Source of the DNA: Coemansia sp. RSA 487
Lineage: Eukaryota; Kickxellomycota; Kickxellomycetes; Kickxellales; Kickxellaceae
Reading direction: 5' to 3'
Length of the DNA stretch: 64,000 nt
NCBI GenBank assembly: GCA_027577595.1
Contig: JANBRJ010000041.1
Span: 81,680 to 145,679 of the forward strand
Part shown: in pieces, positions 44,601 through 53,238 of the stretch
How positions within the stretch are numbered: the stretch's first letter is position 1
Layout of the letters: each line of letters starts with the position of its first letter
The notes under the pieces: model-generated
What the model saw: only the letters and a program-made list of their open reading frames with translations
The model's database searches: none
What the model was told of the DNA's origin: nothing
Made by a program: the position numbers and the translations under genes

Positions 44601-45801
44601 ACAGATGCGGCAGCCAGTGAGACGCATGACGTCGACGACGCTTGGAGACATGCTGCCGAGCATCAACTACGCGCCCCCACCAATCAACGCGGACGGACTG
44701 AAGGAGTACTTGGTGATGTATGAGCGGCTAGAAGTCGATATCATGCAGATCGAGAAGCTGCGCAACATCCGGGTGACGTACATTGGCAAGAACATGAAGG
44801 ACGAGCACGCGGTAGAGGTCCTTGTGCCGAAGATTGGAACGACGCATACGCTGATGGAGGCGACATATGCGAAGGTCGAGAGCGCGCTGCGCAACAAGGC
44901 GCAAGGCGGCGATGTGGCAGCGATCAAGCCGTTTGCGCTACGCTTCTACGCGGTCAGCGGACATCGGGTCAAGCGGGTTATCGATGGCGGCGAGAACATC
45001 GACGACCTGGGCAACCAGAGGCTCGGCGATGTTGTTGCTGAGTATATCAACTCTGAAGAACAAGCTGTGCCAGAGACCAAGGCTGACGAGATGCGCATGG
45101 AAACAGACGAGGACCTGGTGCAGGGCATGGGAGTAGACGTCGAGGTGTTCCACTTCTACCGCGACCTCAGGCACACGCATGGAGTTCCGTTCCTGTTCCG
45201 GATATACGCAGGCGAAGCCTGGTCGGACACATGGGCGCGGCTGGAGCGCAGGCTTGGGCTGGGCGAGAAGGAGCTGAAGAGCATGGGCGTTGTGGTTGGA
45301 TCGCAAGGCGTGACCGATCTCCGGGCATGCCAGGTGGTGCAGGAGGGCACGGTTGGGATGGACAGCAGCAGCAACAACAACAACAACAACAGGAGCAAGC
45401 TAAGCAACTCGCCTGGCACCGGACAGCACACGCCATCTGTGACGCCACCACCGACAGCAGCAGCAGCAGCAGCGACGATCGAACCCGAGCTGGGTGTTGG
45501 CGATCAAGCTGTCATCGCGAATGTCGAAGGCCAGCAACAACTAGCTGAAACAGCAGACCGCAACAAGACGCAAGACGGGGGCGATTCGGCCAGCAGCGGC
45601 AATGGTGCTGTTCCAGATGACGCAGGTAGCATGTGCGTGTGGGACATTATCCAGCGCATGGTTTCTTCCGGGCAAGAGGTTATGGACGACGGCAGCGGAC
45701 ACCTAAAGACCACACCGGGATTCATCGGGCTCAACCATGCTGACCGGTCGTCACGCTATCGCGGAGTGCACCAGGAGCGGGGAATCAAGATCCTGAACTG
45801 A
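41618..45801 (+). CDS. USP7/Ubp15-type ubiquitin-specific protease
   Basis: Cysteine deubiquitinase. Exon 1 (41618-41810) encodes an acidic Ser/Pro-rich tail; a 245-base intron leads to exon 2 (42056-45801), in phase, total 1312 residues. MATH/TRAF domain about 66-225 (FHWEIDDWTQL), USP domain about 235-555 with the Cys box GLKNQGATCYMNS (Cys248) and His box GEPHSGHYFG (His490), then the long C-terminal ubiquitin-like (HUBL) region found in USP7 and Ubp15. Near the end a lineage-specific insert carries Asn and Ala runs. Catalytic residues are intact. In yeast and animals this enzyme acts in peroxisome, endocytic and nuclear stability pathways; the targets here are unknown. Confidence 0.95.
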
Positions 45802-46142
45802 TGTTCCCCTTATTTCGGTCTTTTCAACATGCTCTCTTGCCTCTATAAGCCCTTCTCGCTTTCTAATTGACCAATTTATTACTTTTTTCACAGCTTTTTT
45901 ATATTGTAAGTTGCTATCTTTGGTCGGAGTTTTGCTCGGGAAAAGTGCACTTTTTAGCGCAAAGGCTTGCTGATCGGAGAGTGCTGACTGTAATTTTTGA
46001 TTTAGTCAAGATAGATATCCCAGGAATCTTTTTGTTTTTGTTTTTCACCTTCCTCTTTCTCGTTCTGTTGCCATTTATTTATTTATTTATTTATTTTCTG
46101 AATTGCACTAGATATACACTAAACGAATAAACAGCCTAAAAA
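45802..46142. other. short intergenic region with ATTT repeat
   Basis: 3' region of USP7 and 5' region of the TMEM14 gene. It contains an (ATTT)n microsatellite of about six units near 46075-46097. Confidence 0.6.
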
Positions 46143-46463
46143 ATGTCGCATCATCCAGCTTATTCAATGGCAGGCATCTGCGCGGTTGGCGGCGCGATCG
46201 GGTATGCCAAGGGCCGGTCGGTCCCATCGCTTGTAGCAGGCGCCAGCATTGGCGCAGTGTACTGGTATGCTGGAGAGCGGATTCGGAAGAACGAAACGTA
46301 CGGACACGAGTTGGCGCTCATTGCATCGACGCTGCTTCTGGGAGCCATGGGACCCAAGGCAATGAGGACCCGTGCGCCGGTCCCGCTCACTATGTCTATC
46401 CTGGGCACTGGATCGGCTGCTTATTACACGAAAAAGGCATACGAAGACCGGTGTGGTGTCTGA
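46143..46463 (+). CDS. TMEM14 family small membrane protein
   Basis: 106 residues with four hydrophobic segments and the glycine-rich pattern of the TMEM14/UPF0136 family (GGAIGYAKGRSVPSLVAG, then ALIASTLLLGAMG). In animals TMEM14C sits in the inner mitochondrial membrane and supports porphyrin import for haem synthesis; plant relatives export fatty acids from plastids. Which applies here is unknown. The gene is tightly packed between USP7 and the R3H gene, all on the plus strand. Confidence 0.88.
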   Translation: MSHHPAYSMAGICAVGGAIGYAKGRSVPSLVAGASIGAVYWYAGERIRKNETYGHELALIASTLLLGAMGPKAMRTRAPVPLTMSILGTGSAAYYTKKAYEDRCGV

Positions 46464-46698
46464 GAGTCACTTCTTTATCACTGTGAAGTGCTTTTTTTTG
46501 TTTCTTTTGTGATTTTTATAAAGCCACTTCTGCAACAAAAAAACAATATTCTGCTTCCTTTCTTTAGCTTTGCTATTCTGTTTATCATTCCTTACTCTCT
46601 AGTGTACGTGGATTTGCAAAGTCGTGTGTATATATCTTTTTATTTCCTCTCTCTACTAACCCAAAAAAAAAACCGGGGGTGGAAAACAAACTTGAGCC

Positions 46699-47412
46699 AT
46701 GGCAGATTCACAAACAACAGCACCAATTGCAAGCCAAGCAGAAACGCAATTGGACGAGATTCTAGACATAGCGTTGAAGCAGAGCGCCACGGATCGGCAG
46801 TTTATCTTGGAAACAGAAGCAGCGGTTCTTGAGTTCATGCACCAAGAAGGGATCCGACGACTCCCGTTTCGTCGGCAAAACTCGTACCGCCGGTTGCTCT
46901 TGCATCGCATCGGTGGATACTACGGGCTCAACCACGTGGTCGTTGGAAAAGGACGCGATGAAATTGCCTTTTACAAAAGAACCACGAATGAAGAGGCTCA
47001 GGAGCAACAGCAGAACGATCCAGAAGATATAGCTGCGGTGATACGAACGGAGCAGCAGATGCTTCCTGTGCCTCTTGCATTGAGGGTCCCTGGGCTGGTC
47101 CCAGATCCATCTTTGGAGGAGGCTGATTCTCAGAAGCGGCGGAACGTGGATAGCAACAATCCATCCACCGTCACCAGTATCAGCAACAGCAGCTCACAGC
47201 AGGAGTTCACTCGTATTCTGGTCAAAAGGGAACTTGCGGGTTCGCCAGCGAATAGAACCAATACGTCTGCTCGGCCCCTAGTGCCTACTGCTGATGCATC
47301 CACAGATCACCCAAGCACTCACGAGTCCTCTGATGAGCAGAATCTGAAGACGGCCCAGCAAAGACAGGAGGAGTACGAGAGAGCCCGTGCAGAAATATTC
47401 CAGGACCAGTGA
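46699..47412 (+). CDS. R3H-SUZ domain RNA-binding protein
   Basis: 237 residues. R3H domain about 35-95 (ILETEAAVLEFM, LPFRRQNSYRRLLLHRIGGYYGL) with the spaced Arg and His that give the fold its name and bind single-stranded nucleic acid. The C-terminal end, RQEEYERARAEIF, matches the SUZ motif, which also binds RNA. The R3H+SUZ pair is known from R3HDM/ARPP21 and fungal proteins that touch mRNA stability or translation. The middle is disordered with Ser/Thr/Gln. Short for the family. Convergent with the oxidase gene. Confidence 0.85.
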   Translation: MADSQTTAPIASQAETQLDEILDIALKQSATDRQFILETEAAVLEFMHQEGIRRLPFRRQNSYRRLLLHRIGGYYGLNHVVVGKGRDEIAFYKRTTNEEAQEQQQNDPEDIAAVIRTEQQMLPVPLALRVPGLVPDPSLEEADSQKRRNVDSNNPSTVTSISNSSSQQEFTRILVKRELAGSPANRTNTSARPLVPTADASTDHPSTHESSDEQNLKTAQQRQEEYERARAEIFQDQ

Positions 47413-47553
47413 AACAAACTATCCGCCATAGTCTGTTATTTTTCAATAGCTTGCTTTATTAAAAAAATCTCTATTTGATTCAAATCATGCGGAGAGCATG
47501 CAAATGGAGCTAAACCTATATTATCGCTCTCTAAAGGATCGATCTAGTTGCTC

Positions 47554-48705
47554 TTACAACCTGGGCTGGCCAGGCATCCTGACGTGCTCGCGTTTGATGT
47601 CAGAAACAGTGGCACAGCCAGCGAGCGCCATAGCCAGACGGAACTCCTCGTTAATCATGTCGAGCATCTCGACAACGCCGTCTTCGCCATTATAGTTGAG
47701 AGCCCAGAGCACAGGACGACCCAAGAACACGGCTCTTGCGCCCAGCGCCAGCGCCTTGAGCACATCAGTGCCACGACGCACGCCGCCGTCCAAGTACACT
47801 TCGACACGGCCACGCACAGCACAGCACACTTCCTCCAGCGCATCGATGGTAGCCGGCGCCGTATCCATTTGGCGTCCCCCGTGGTTGCTTACAATGATGC
47901 CATCGACTCCTGCCTGCACCGCCAGCTCGGCATCCTCGGCAGTTAGAACGCCCTTGACAAGCACCGGCACACGCGATACGCTCTTAACCCATTGCACGTG
48001 GGCCCAGTTCAATGTCGGATCGATCTGCGATGCCACATACGTAGCAAGTCCCGACGAGTTCTCTGCCGCCGACTGCGACTCCCCCGACGACGACACCTGG
48101 GCCTTTGCCTGGTCTGCAAAGTTGGCCATGGTCAGGTGCGGCGGCAAACGGAACTTGTTGCGGATATCAGCCAACCGGCGGCCCAGGAACGGCGTATCCA
48201 CGGTAAGCGCAATGGCCGAGTACCCCGAGTCCTGCGCACGCTCGATTAGTTTCTTGGTGGCCTCCCTGTCCTTATAGATGTACAGCTGGAGCCATTTTGG
48301 GCTAGGTGCCTCCGCACTCGTAGTGGCTTTTGCTGCTGCTGCAGCGGCGACGTCTTCAACGCTTGTTGTTGACCACGACGAAAGGACCATACATGTTTGC
48401 TTACGTGTAGCTGCACGCGCCGTTGCGCACTCTCCCTCAGGGTGCGCCATCCGTTGCATTGCGGTAGGCGCAATGCAGATGGGTGAGCTGACCGGGTGCC
48501 CCAGTACCGTTGTGCTTGTGTCGACGTGTGAGACGTCGCGGAGTATGCGTGGGCGCACGACGATGCGGTCAAATGCGCGCTGGTTCTCTCCCAGCGTTAG
48601 CATGTCCTGCGCTCCCGATCGGTAGTAGTCCAGCGCGTTGCGGTCCAGGTTCTGCGCCGCGTACTTTTCAAAGTCATCGAGACTGACAAACTGCTGTTGC
48701 GTCAT
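47554..48705 (-). CDS. FMN-dependent (S)-2-hydroxyacid oxidase, glycolate oxidase-like
   Basis: Oxidises glycolate, lactate or longer 2-hydroxyacids to 2-oxoacids with release of H2O2. 383 residues. Family landmarks: Tyr27 of DYYRSGA, LSSWSTTSVE, QLYIYKD, LTVDTPFLGRR, the catalytic NHGGRQ with His275 and Arg278, and the phosphate-binding LDGGVRRG. An Ala/Lys/Ser insert (about 120-140) sits in a surface loop just before the QLYI strand. The final tripeptide PRL is a plausible peroxisomal PTS1 signal. Fungal cytochrome b2 lactate dehydrogenases share the fold, but no haem domain is present, so an oxidase is more likely. Confidence 0.92.
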   Translation of the reverse strand: MTQQQFVSLDDFEKYAAQNLDRNALDYYRSGAQDMLTLGENQRAFDRIVVRPRILRDVSHVDTSTTVLGHPVSSPICIAPTAMQRMAHPEGECATARAATRKQTCMVLSSWSTTSVEDVAAAAAAKATTSAEAPSPKWLQLYIYKDREATKKLIERAQDSGYSAIALTVDTPFLGRRLADIRNKFRLPPHLTMANFADQAKAQVSSSGESQSAAENSSGLATYVASQIDPTLNWAHVQWVKSVSRVPVLVKGVLTAEDAELAVQAGVDGIIVSNHGGRQMDTAPATIDALEEVCCAVRGRVEVYLDGGVRRGTDVLKALALGARAVFLGRPVLWALNYNGEDGVVEMLDMINEEFRLAMALAGCATVSDIKREHVRMPGQPRL

Positions 48706-48979
48706 ATCTATTAGCCGTGGGCCAAAAATGTTTAATAACGAATAAATAAGAAGCGAATGTTCAAAAGATAAAAGAGAAAGCAGCGGCGGCTTCCGCTAAA
48801 GTCGGATGGGAAAACTGGCATCACAATTTGATGCTGTCTTTCACCAAAGCCTAGCAACATTTGGTGCGGGGGAAAAAAGGCGCCCTTCAATCCGGGATTT
48901 GCTGAACACTCGAAATCTCCTCCTCCATGTGAACGGGAAAAAGAGGGATATTAACGAATGGTATTCCGTTACGATTTAA

Positions 48980-51091
48980 CTAACTGATAACGCCGCCCTG
49001 GCGAATGGCAAGACGGATCTGGTCTGCCAACCTGCGGTCCTTTTTGCCTACAAGCGCCGAGACCTTGCCCTTGCCGCCAGCGCGCGCCGTGCGGCCTGAG
49101 CGGTGCAAGTAGTCGATAGCCGTGGTCGGGAAGTCGAACAGCACCACATGCGTCACAAACGTCGTGTCGAGTCCACGCGACGCCAGATCTGTGCACACAA
49201 GGATCTTGCGCACTCTGCTGGGCGCCCCGCCGTCTGTGGTGGAAATGGCGCTCTGTGTTTGCGCTACCTCGGGATCGACGCTGACGGGCGCCAAAAGGTG
49301 CTCTGGAACCGGATCGCTGTTTGCAAACGCCTTTAGCACCTCGTCACGGTCGAAGCTGGGCACAGGCGCCCGCAGGTCGTTGATACTCGAACCGCCCACT
49401 GGTTGCTGTTGCTGTGGTCCTCCATCTTCGTTTTCCCGATGGTTGTTGCCTCTGGTCGGCGGTCTTCCTTCTTGCTGCTGCTGGGTGTGGGTAGCTCCTG
49501 TCAAAAGAAGCGACGGATGCCCACGTCTGCGCATCTGGCGGAACACCATGTTTGCGTTCTCCTTGTTGTTGCAGAAGATAATGGCATGCTTGTCGGCTGC
49601 CGCCGTTCGCAACACGTACCATAGTGCATTCAGCCGATGGCCCTGGAAGTCCTTTGACACGTCGATAAACGTCTGCGACAGCTTCTGCGGCGCTCTATGG
49701 AGGGACGGCGTCGTCACGTGCACGACATCTGGGTACCGGAGGATGATTTGCTCGCGGATGAGCTTGGGTAGCGTGGCGCTGACGAAGATCGCCTGCTCGC
49801 TCTGGCCCGTCTGTGTCTGGTTGGCGCGCCTGATCAGATCCAGGACCTCGACGGTCTGCTGGCCAAAGCTGTGCGAGTCCATCAGCGAGTCGGCCTCATC
49901 GATGACAAGGCGGCGTACGCTGGCTGGCGAGAACACCGGGTCGCGCACCATGTAACAGAGAACGGCTCCGGGCGTGCTGACCATGATGTCAATGGGGCCC
50001 TGCTCTGCGTATGTGCGAAGGGCTCGCCGCGACACGCCCAGATGTACGCCGATCACACGCACCTTGGCATGGTGTGCGATGGCCTTGAGCGTCTGCGTCA
50101 CTTGCTTGACAAGCTCGCGCGAGGGCACAACGATGAGCGCACGCGGCCGTCTTTCGCGCCGCAGCAAGTCCATGTCTTTCTGCACAGCCTCTTCTTGCTT
50201 TAGCATCGACACAAGAGGCAATGCGTAGGCAAACGTTTTTCCGCTGCCTGTTTCAGCCGCCAGAAACACGTTGCGCGCTCCGCGGCTCTTCGTGGGCTTT
50301 GATTTGCCTCCGACCCGCGTTTGACCTAGGATCTCGGGGATCGCAAGCGCCTGGATCTCGGTAGGCTTTAGCTCAGGATCCGTCTTCACGTGCGCGTTAC
50401 GGGCTCTGTATTGCATCATCAGGATCTGCTTTGCAGCCTCAGCCACAGGTGCCGCCAGCCCCATGTTATCAAATGTAGCAGCGCTCACTTGCTCGGCCAG
50501 CTGCTTAATGCTCATGGTCCTTAGCATCCCACCATCGTTACACGAGAGAGCAGTCAGCTCTGTGCCCGATTCATTCTCAACAGGCATTAGCCTGAACCGT
50601 GCCGGTGTGAACCCCAGTCCTGGAGTCCTCCTGCTCTTAAGCTGCTTAGACCGCTGCCTAAGGATCCGAGCCTCTGCCATTGCTCTTTGCTCTTGTGATG
50701 CTGACGAACGCTGCACGAATTCACGAGCCTGGTGGAATTTGTCCTTTTTATCCCGCGCACGCCGCATGCGTGCATCCAAAAGCTGCGCTTTGCCGCCACC
50801 GGATCGTCCACCCTGCTGCCGCACAGTATCCACGCGCATGCGGTGGTCCGTGGTTTTCATTTTCTCATATTTCGAGCGTCGTTCTTGCTTTTCCTCGATC
50901 TTTGCTTCGTTTCGGCTCATCCGCCGCGGTGGCTGTTTGTACTTGGGGGCTGGTAAACATGTTTGAGCCGTTGTATGAAAAAGTCCATTTTGGTCCACAG
51001 CTCTTGGTACGAGATAGCTGCTATCTGGAGCCACATGGCGTGCTTTTAACGTTTGTCCGATCCTCGGCGTCTGCTTCCAAAATCGAAGCAT
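48980..51091 (-). CDS. MRH4: mitochondrial DEAD-box RNA helicase, MRH4-like
   Basis: 703 residues from the ATG at 51089-51091; the frame opens four codons earlier at TTG. A basic N-terminus of about 90 residues looks like a mitochondrial presequence. Helicase motifs in order: Walker A AAETGSGKT, PSRELV, TPGAV, DEAD at 398-401 (VIDEADSLMD), SATLP, IIFCNN, VCTDLASRGLD and HRSGRTARAGG. A Gln/Asn/Gly-rich insert of about 60 residues lies in the second RecA lobe. In yeast Mrh4 is needed for late assembly of the mitochondrial large ribosomal subunit. Orthology is inferred from overall layout; another DEAD-box clade is not excluded. Confidence 0.85.
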   Translation of the reverse strand: MLRFWKQTPRIGQTLKARHVAPDSSYLVPRAVDQNGLFHTTAQTCLPAPKYKQPPRRMSRNEAKIEEKQERRSKYEKMKTTDHRMRVDTVRQQGGRSGGGKAQLLDARMRRARDKKDKFHQAREFVQRSSASQEQRAMAEARILRQRSKQLKSRRTPGLGFTPARFRLMPVENESGTELTALSCNDGGMLRTMSIKQLAEQVSAATFDNMGLAAPVAEAAKQILMMQYRARNAHVKTDPELKPTEIQALAIPEILGQTRVGGKSKPTKSRGARNVFLAAETGSGKTFAYALPLVSMLKQEEAVQKDMDLLRRERRPRALIVVPSRELVKQVTQTLKAIAHHAKVRVIGVHLGVSRRALRTYAEQGPIDIMVSTPGAVLCYMVRDPVFSPASVRRLVIDEADSLMDSHSFGQQTVEVLDLIRRANQTQTGQSEQAIFVSATLPKLIREQIILRYPDVVHVTTPSLHRAPQKLSQTFIDVSKDFQGHRLNALWYVLRTAAADKHAIIFCNNKENANMVFRQMRRRGHPSLLLTGATHTQQQQEGRPPTRGNNHRENEDGGPQQQQPVGGSSINDLRAPVPSFDRDEVLKAFANSDPVPEHLLAPVSVDPEVAQTQSAISTTDGGAPSRVRKILVCTDLASRGLDTTFVTHVVLFDFPTTAIDYLHRSGRTARAGGKGKVSALVGKKDRRLADQIRLAIRQGGVIS

Positions 51092-51376
51092 GTCTGTGGG
51101 CAAGTATAGGTAGCAAGTATAACTAGTCCAAATATTTACAAATTGAAAAAATGAAACGAGTAATAGATAGAAAGAGCCGATCTTTGCAACAAAAAAAAGT
51201 ACTTGATATGATGCTAAGGTGGAACGAAAATTTTCCCCAACGAGTAATCCACGATCAGATCAGCAATCGCAGATATTTTTATACCATGTTCAAAACACTG
51301 CTCTGACCATTGCCATCAGCAAATGCTGGTTTTTTTTATTGCTGAAAAACATGCTATATTCGATTACTATCAGCTA

Positions 51377-52063
51377 ATGCAAATGAAATTTGCAAAAATT
51401 CATCATCATCATCATCATCGCCACCATCATCGCAATCACAATCAAGTCTGCATATGCTTATCCCTTTAGTGATACTACAAATTCTATAGCTGTCTCGTCT
51501 ATAAAATGCGATCAAGGTAATGTCAGTGATAACAATCAGCTAACAAAAGTATGGTTTATAATAGCTATAAATGCATATCGCCTCACGAGTCAAAAAATAA
51601 ACAAAAGTAGCTTGTAATAGGGAACTATAAAATTTAATGAAATACCTCACCAAACATGTATCCATATTTCTAACATTGTATAGCATTGTTATCTGCCTGC
51701 TTTTCATTATTCCGAAATTGTCGTTTTTACAAAAAGTAACATCTACCAATAATATCACCTTTTTAAACTCCATTTGCAGGACATTCCCCTTTTCGAGACA
51801 GCTATAAAATGGAGTACAAGGTGGTTTACACTGACCCCATCTCAAAAGAAGTAAAAACAGTTTGGTCAAGCCCTTTATATACATTTGCCGGCACTGACGA
51901 GGAAGCTAAACATCAAATTTATGAAACTATTCGCAATGATTTGCTCTTTGAGCTAGAGGTTGCAATTCTAACCACCGATACTATTGGCGAAATCACGGAC
52001 GAGATTCTTAGGAACGTCTATTCCTATAATAATATTATTATTAGCATTGAGAGAATAAAATAA
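51377..52063 (+). pseudogene. small secreted protein gene with one-base frameshift
   Basis: From ATGs at 51377 and 51383 the frame reads MQMKFAK and then runs into poly-His across a (CAT)6 tract. One base less in the A5 run at 51394-51398 would put it in the frame of an excellent signal peptide (FIIIIIIATIIAITIKSAYA) followed by YPFSDTTNS. That frame reaches a GTAATG donor at 51517; a 263-base intron ends in CAG, and exon 2 (51780-52063) joins in phase and encodes a beta-hairpin-helix domain (MEYKVVYTDPISKEVK and on). Intact product would be about 140 residues. Real frameshift or sequencing error cannot be told apart. The domain resembles the gene at 52649. Confidence 0.6.
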
Positions 52064-52648
52064 ATAACAGCATTTAATAGGCATATGTTTGTGTTTTACC
52101 CATTTCCTGGTACCGCTATCTGGCAGTGATGCTGCAGAGTTCGGAAATTTTCTATTTCATTTCCACTGCTTCATTTCATTTGCCACTTGCTAGAAAGCTG
52201 GGCATTTAAATTATTACTTCCTTTCCTCCTTCCTTGATTTAAATATACAACCAACAAAGTCATGTAACTTCAGGTGATAGATACGCAGCAGCTGGCAAGT
52301 TAATGTTTCATTAATTCCTCCCTCTGTTGCGTTAGTGCCCGATTCAAACCTTGTGATGCAATGATGATTTCCTTTGAAACAGCGGATCTCTTTGGTTTAA
52401 AGTAAAAAAGAAAATATCATTTCTTTTTGTTCACCAACATCAGCAGAGATAATGAATGGGAAAAAGTAAGCGTACAAGCCATTTATCCATTAGTAGGTTA
52501 TAAAAATCAAAGGATACGCGAAAACACAACAATTCATTCTTTTTCACAACCATTTTTTTGCTATCTATACTTTAGCATATTTATTTGACCATAGCTATTC
52601 AAGCATTTTTGTCATATTCAAATATTATATAATTGATTTTTTTTACAA
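52064..52648. other. AT-rich intergenic region
   Basis: Nothing coding is seen. A stop codon lies in frame shortly before the next ATG, so a signal-peptide exon for the downstream gene would need an acceptor that is not visible. Confidence 0.5.
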
Positions 52649-52957
52649 ATGCCACAAGTTAAAGCAGGTTCATCAGGAACACCACCCAAGTATGATGGGA
52701 TTGAATTTGAAATAACCTACAACTGCCCCATTCAAGGAAAAGAAAAGCGTAAACGGGTTTTCCCAGCTGCAAAATACAAAAACGATAAGGAAAAGGGTAA
52801 AATTAATGTCGTCGAAAACCTCTGCACGCTTTTGAAAGTAGAGATGAAACATCTGGCAAAGAGCAACAACGAGGATGCCAAGAAGTATACAGACAAATAT
52901 ACTACTGAAAAGCTAAAGTCTAAAAATCTTGTTAAAAAGGTTAGAGTTATCCAGTGA
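52649..52957 (+). CDS. small basic protein, possible paralogue of the 51.8-kb domain
   Basis: 102 residues, Lys-rich, no signal peptide. Residues 19-102 align without large gaps with the exon-2 domain of the neighbouring frameshifted gene: GIEFEITYNCPIQGKEK against MEYKVVYTDPISKEVK, then a central helix, then a short C-terminal strand (VRVIQ against IERIK). Shared anchors are E, Y and PI plus hydrophobic alternation; identity is low, so the relationship is a suggestion. No known family is recognised. AT-rich surroundings match those of the neighbouring gene. Confidence 0.6.
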   Translation: MPQVKAGSSGTPPKYDGIEFEITYNCPIQGKEKRKRVFPAAKYKNDKEKGKINVVENLCTLLKVEMKHLAKSNNEDAKKYTDKYTTEKLKSKNLVKKVRVIQ

Positions 52958-53238
52958 ACATTAAGGCTTCAGTGAAGGGCTTGCTGCTCGTCAAGATGTT
53001 GTTTGTAAGCTCTATGCTACTGCATATGTGTTAGGCAAGACCGGGTTTACGAGCCACAATCGCTCATAGTATCCTTTTTTTTAACCTATTTCTCATTTCT
53101 ATATTTGAAAAGTTTCAATGTCAGAGTGTTATTGTGCTTTCAAATGGAAAAAGAAAAAAATATTTATATTATTACCATGGAAAACTAAAAGAAAAAATCG
53201 ACAAAAACTGAAGAGTACACATGCTTTGACACTTGAAC

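Noticed and set aside
52320-52350. Minus-strand GGTTTGAATC resembling a tRNA T-loop
   Set aside because: The T-stem does not pair and no cloverleaf can be drawn.
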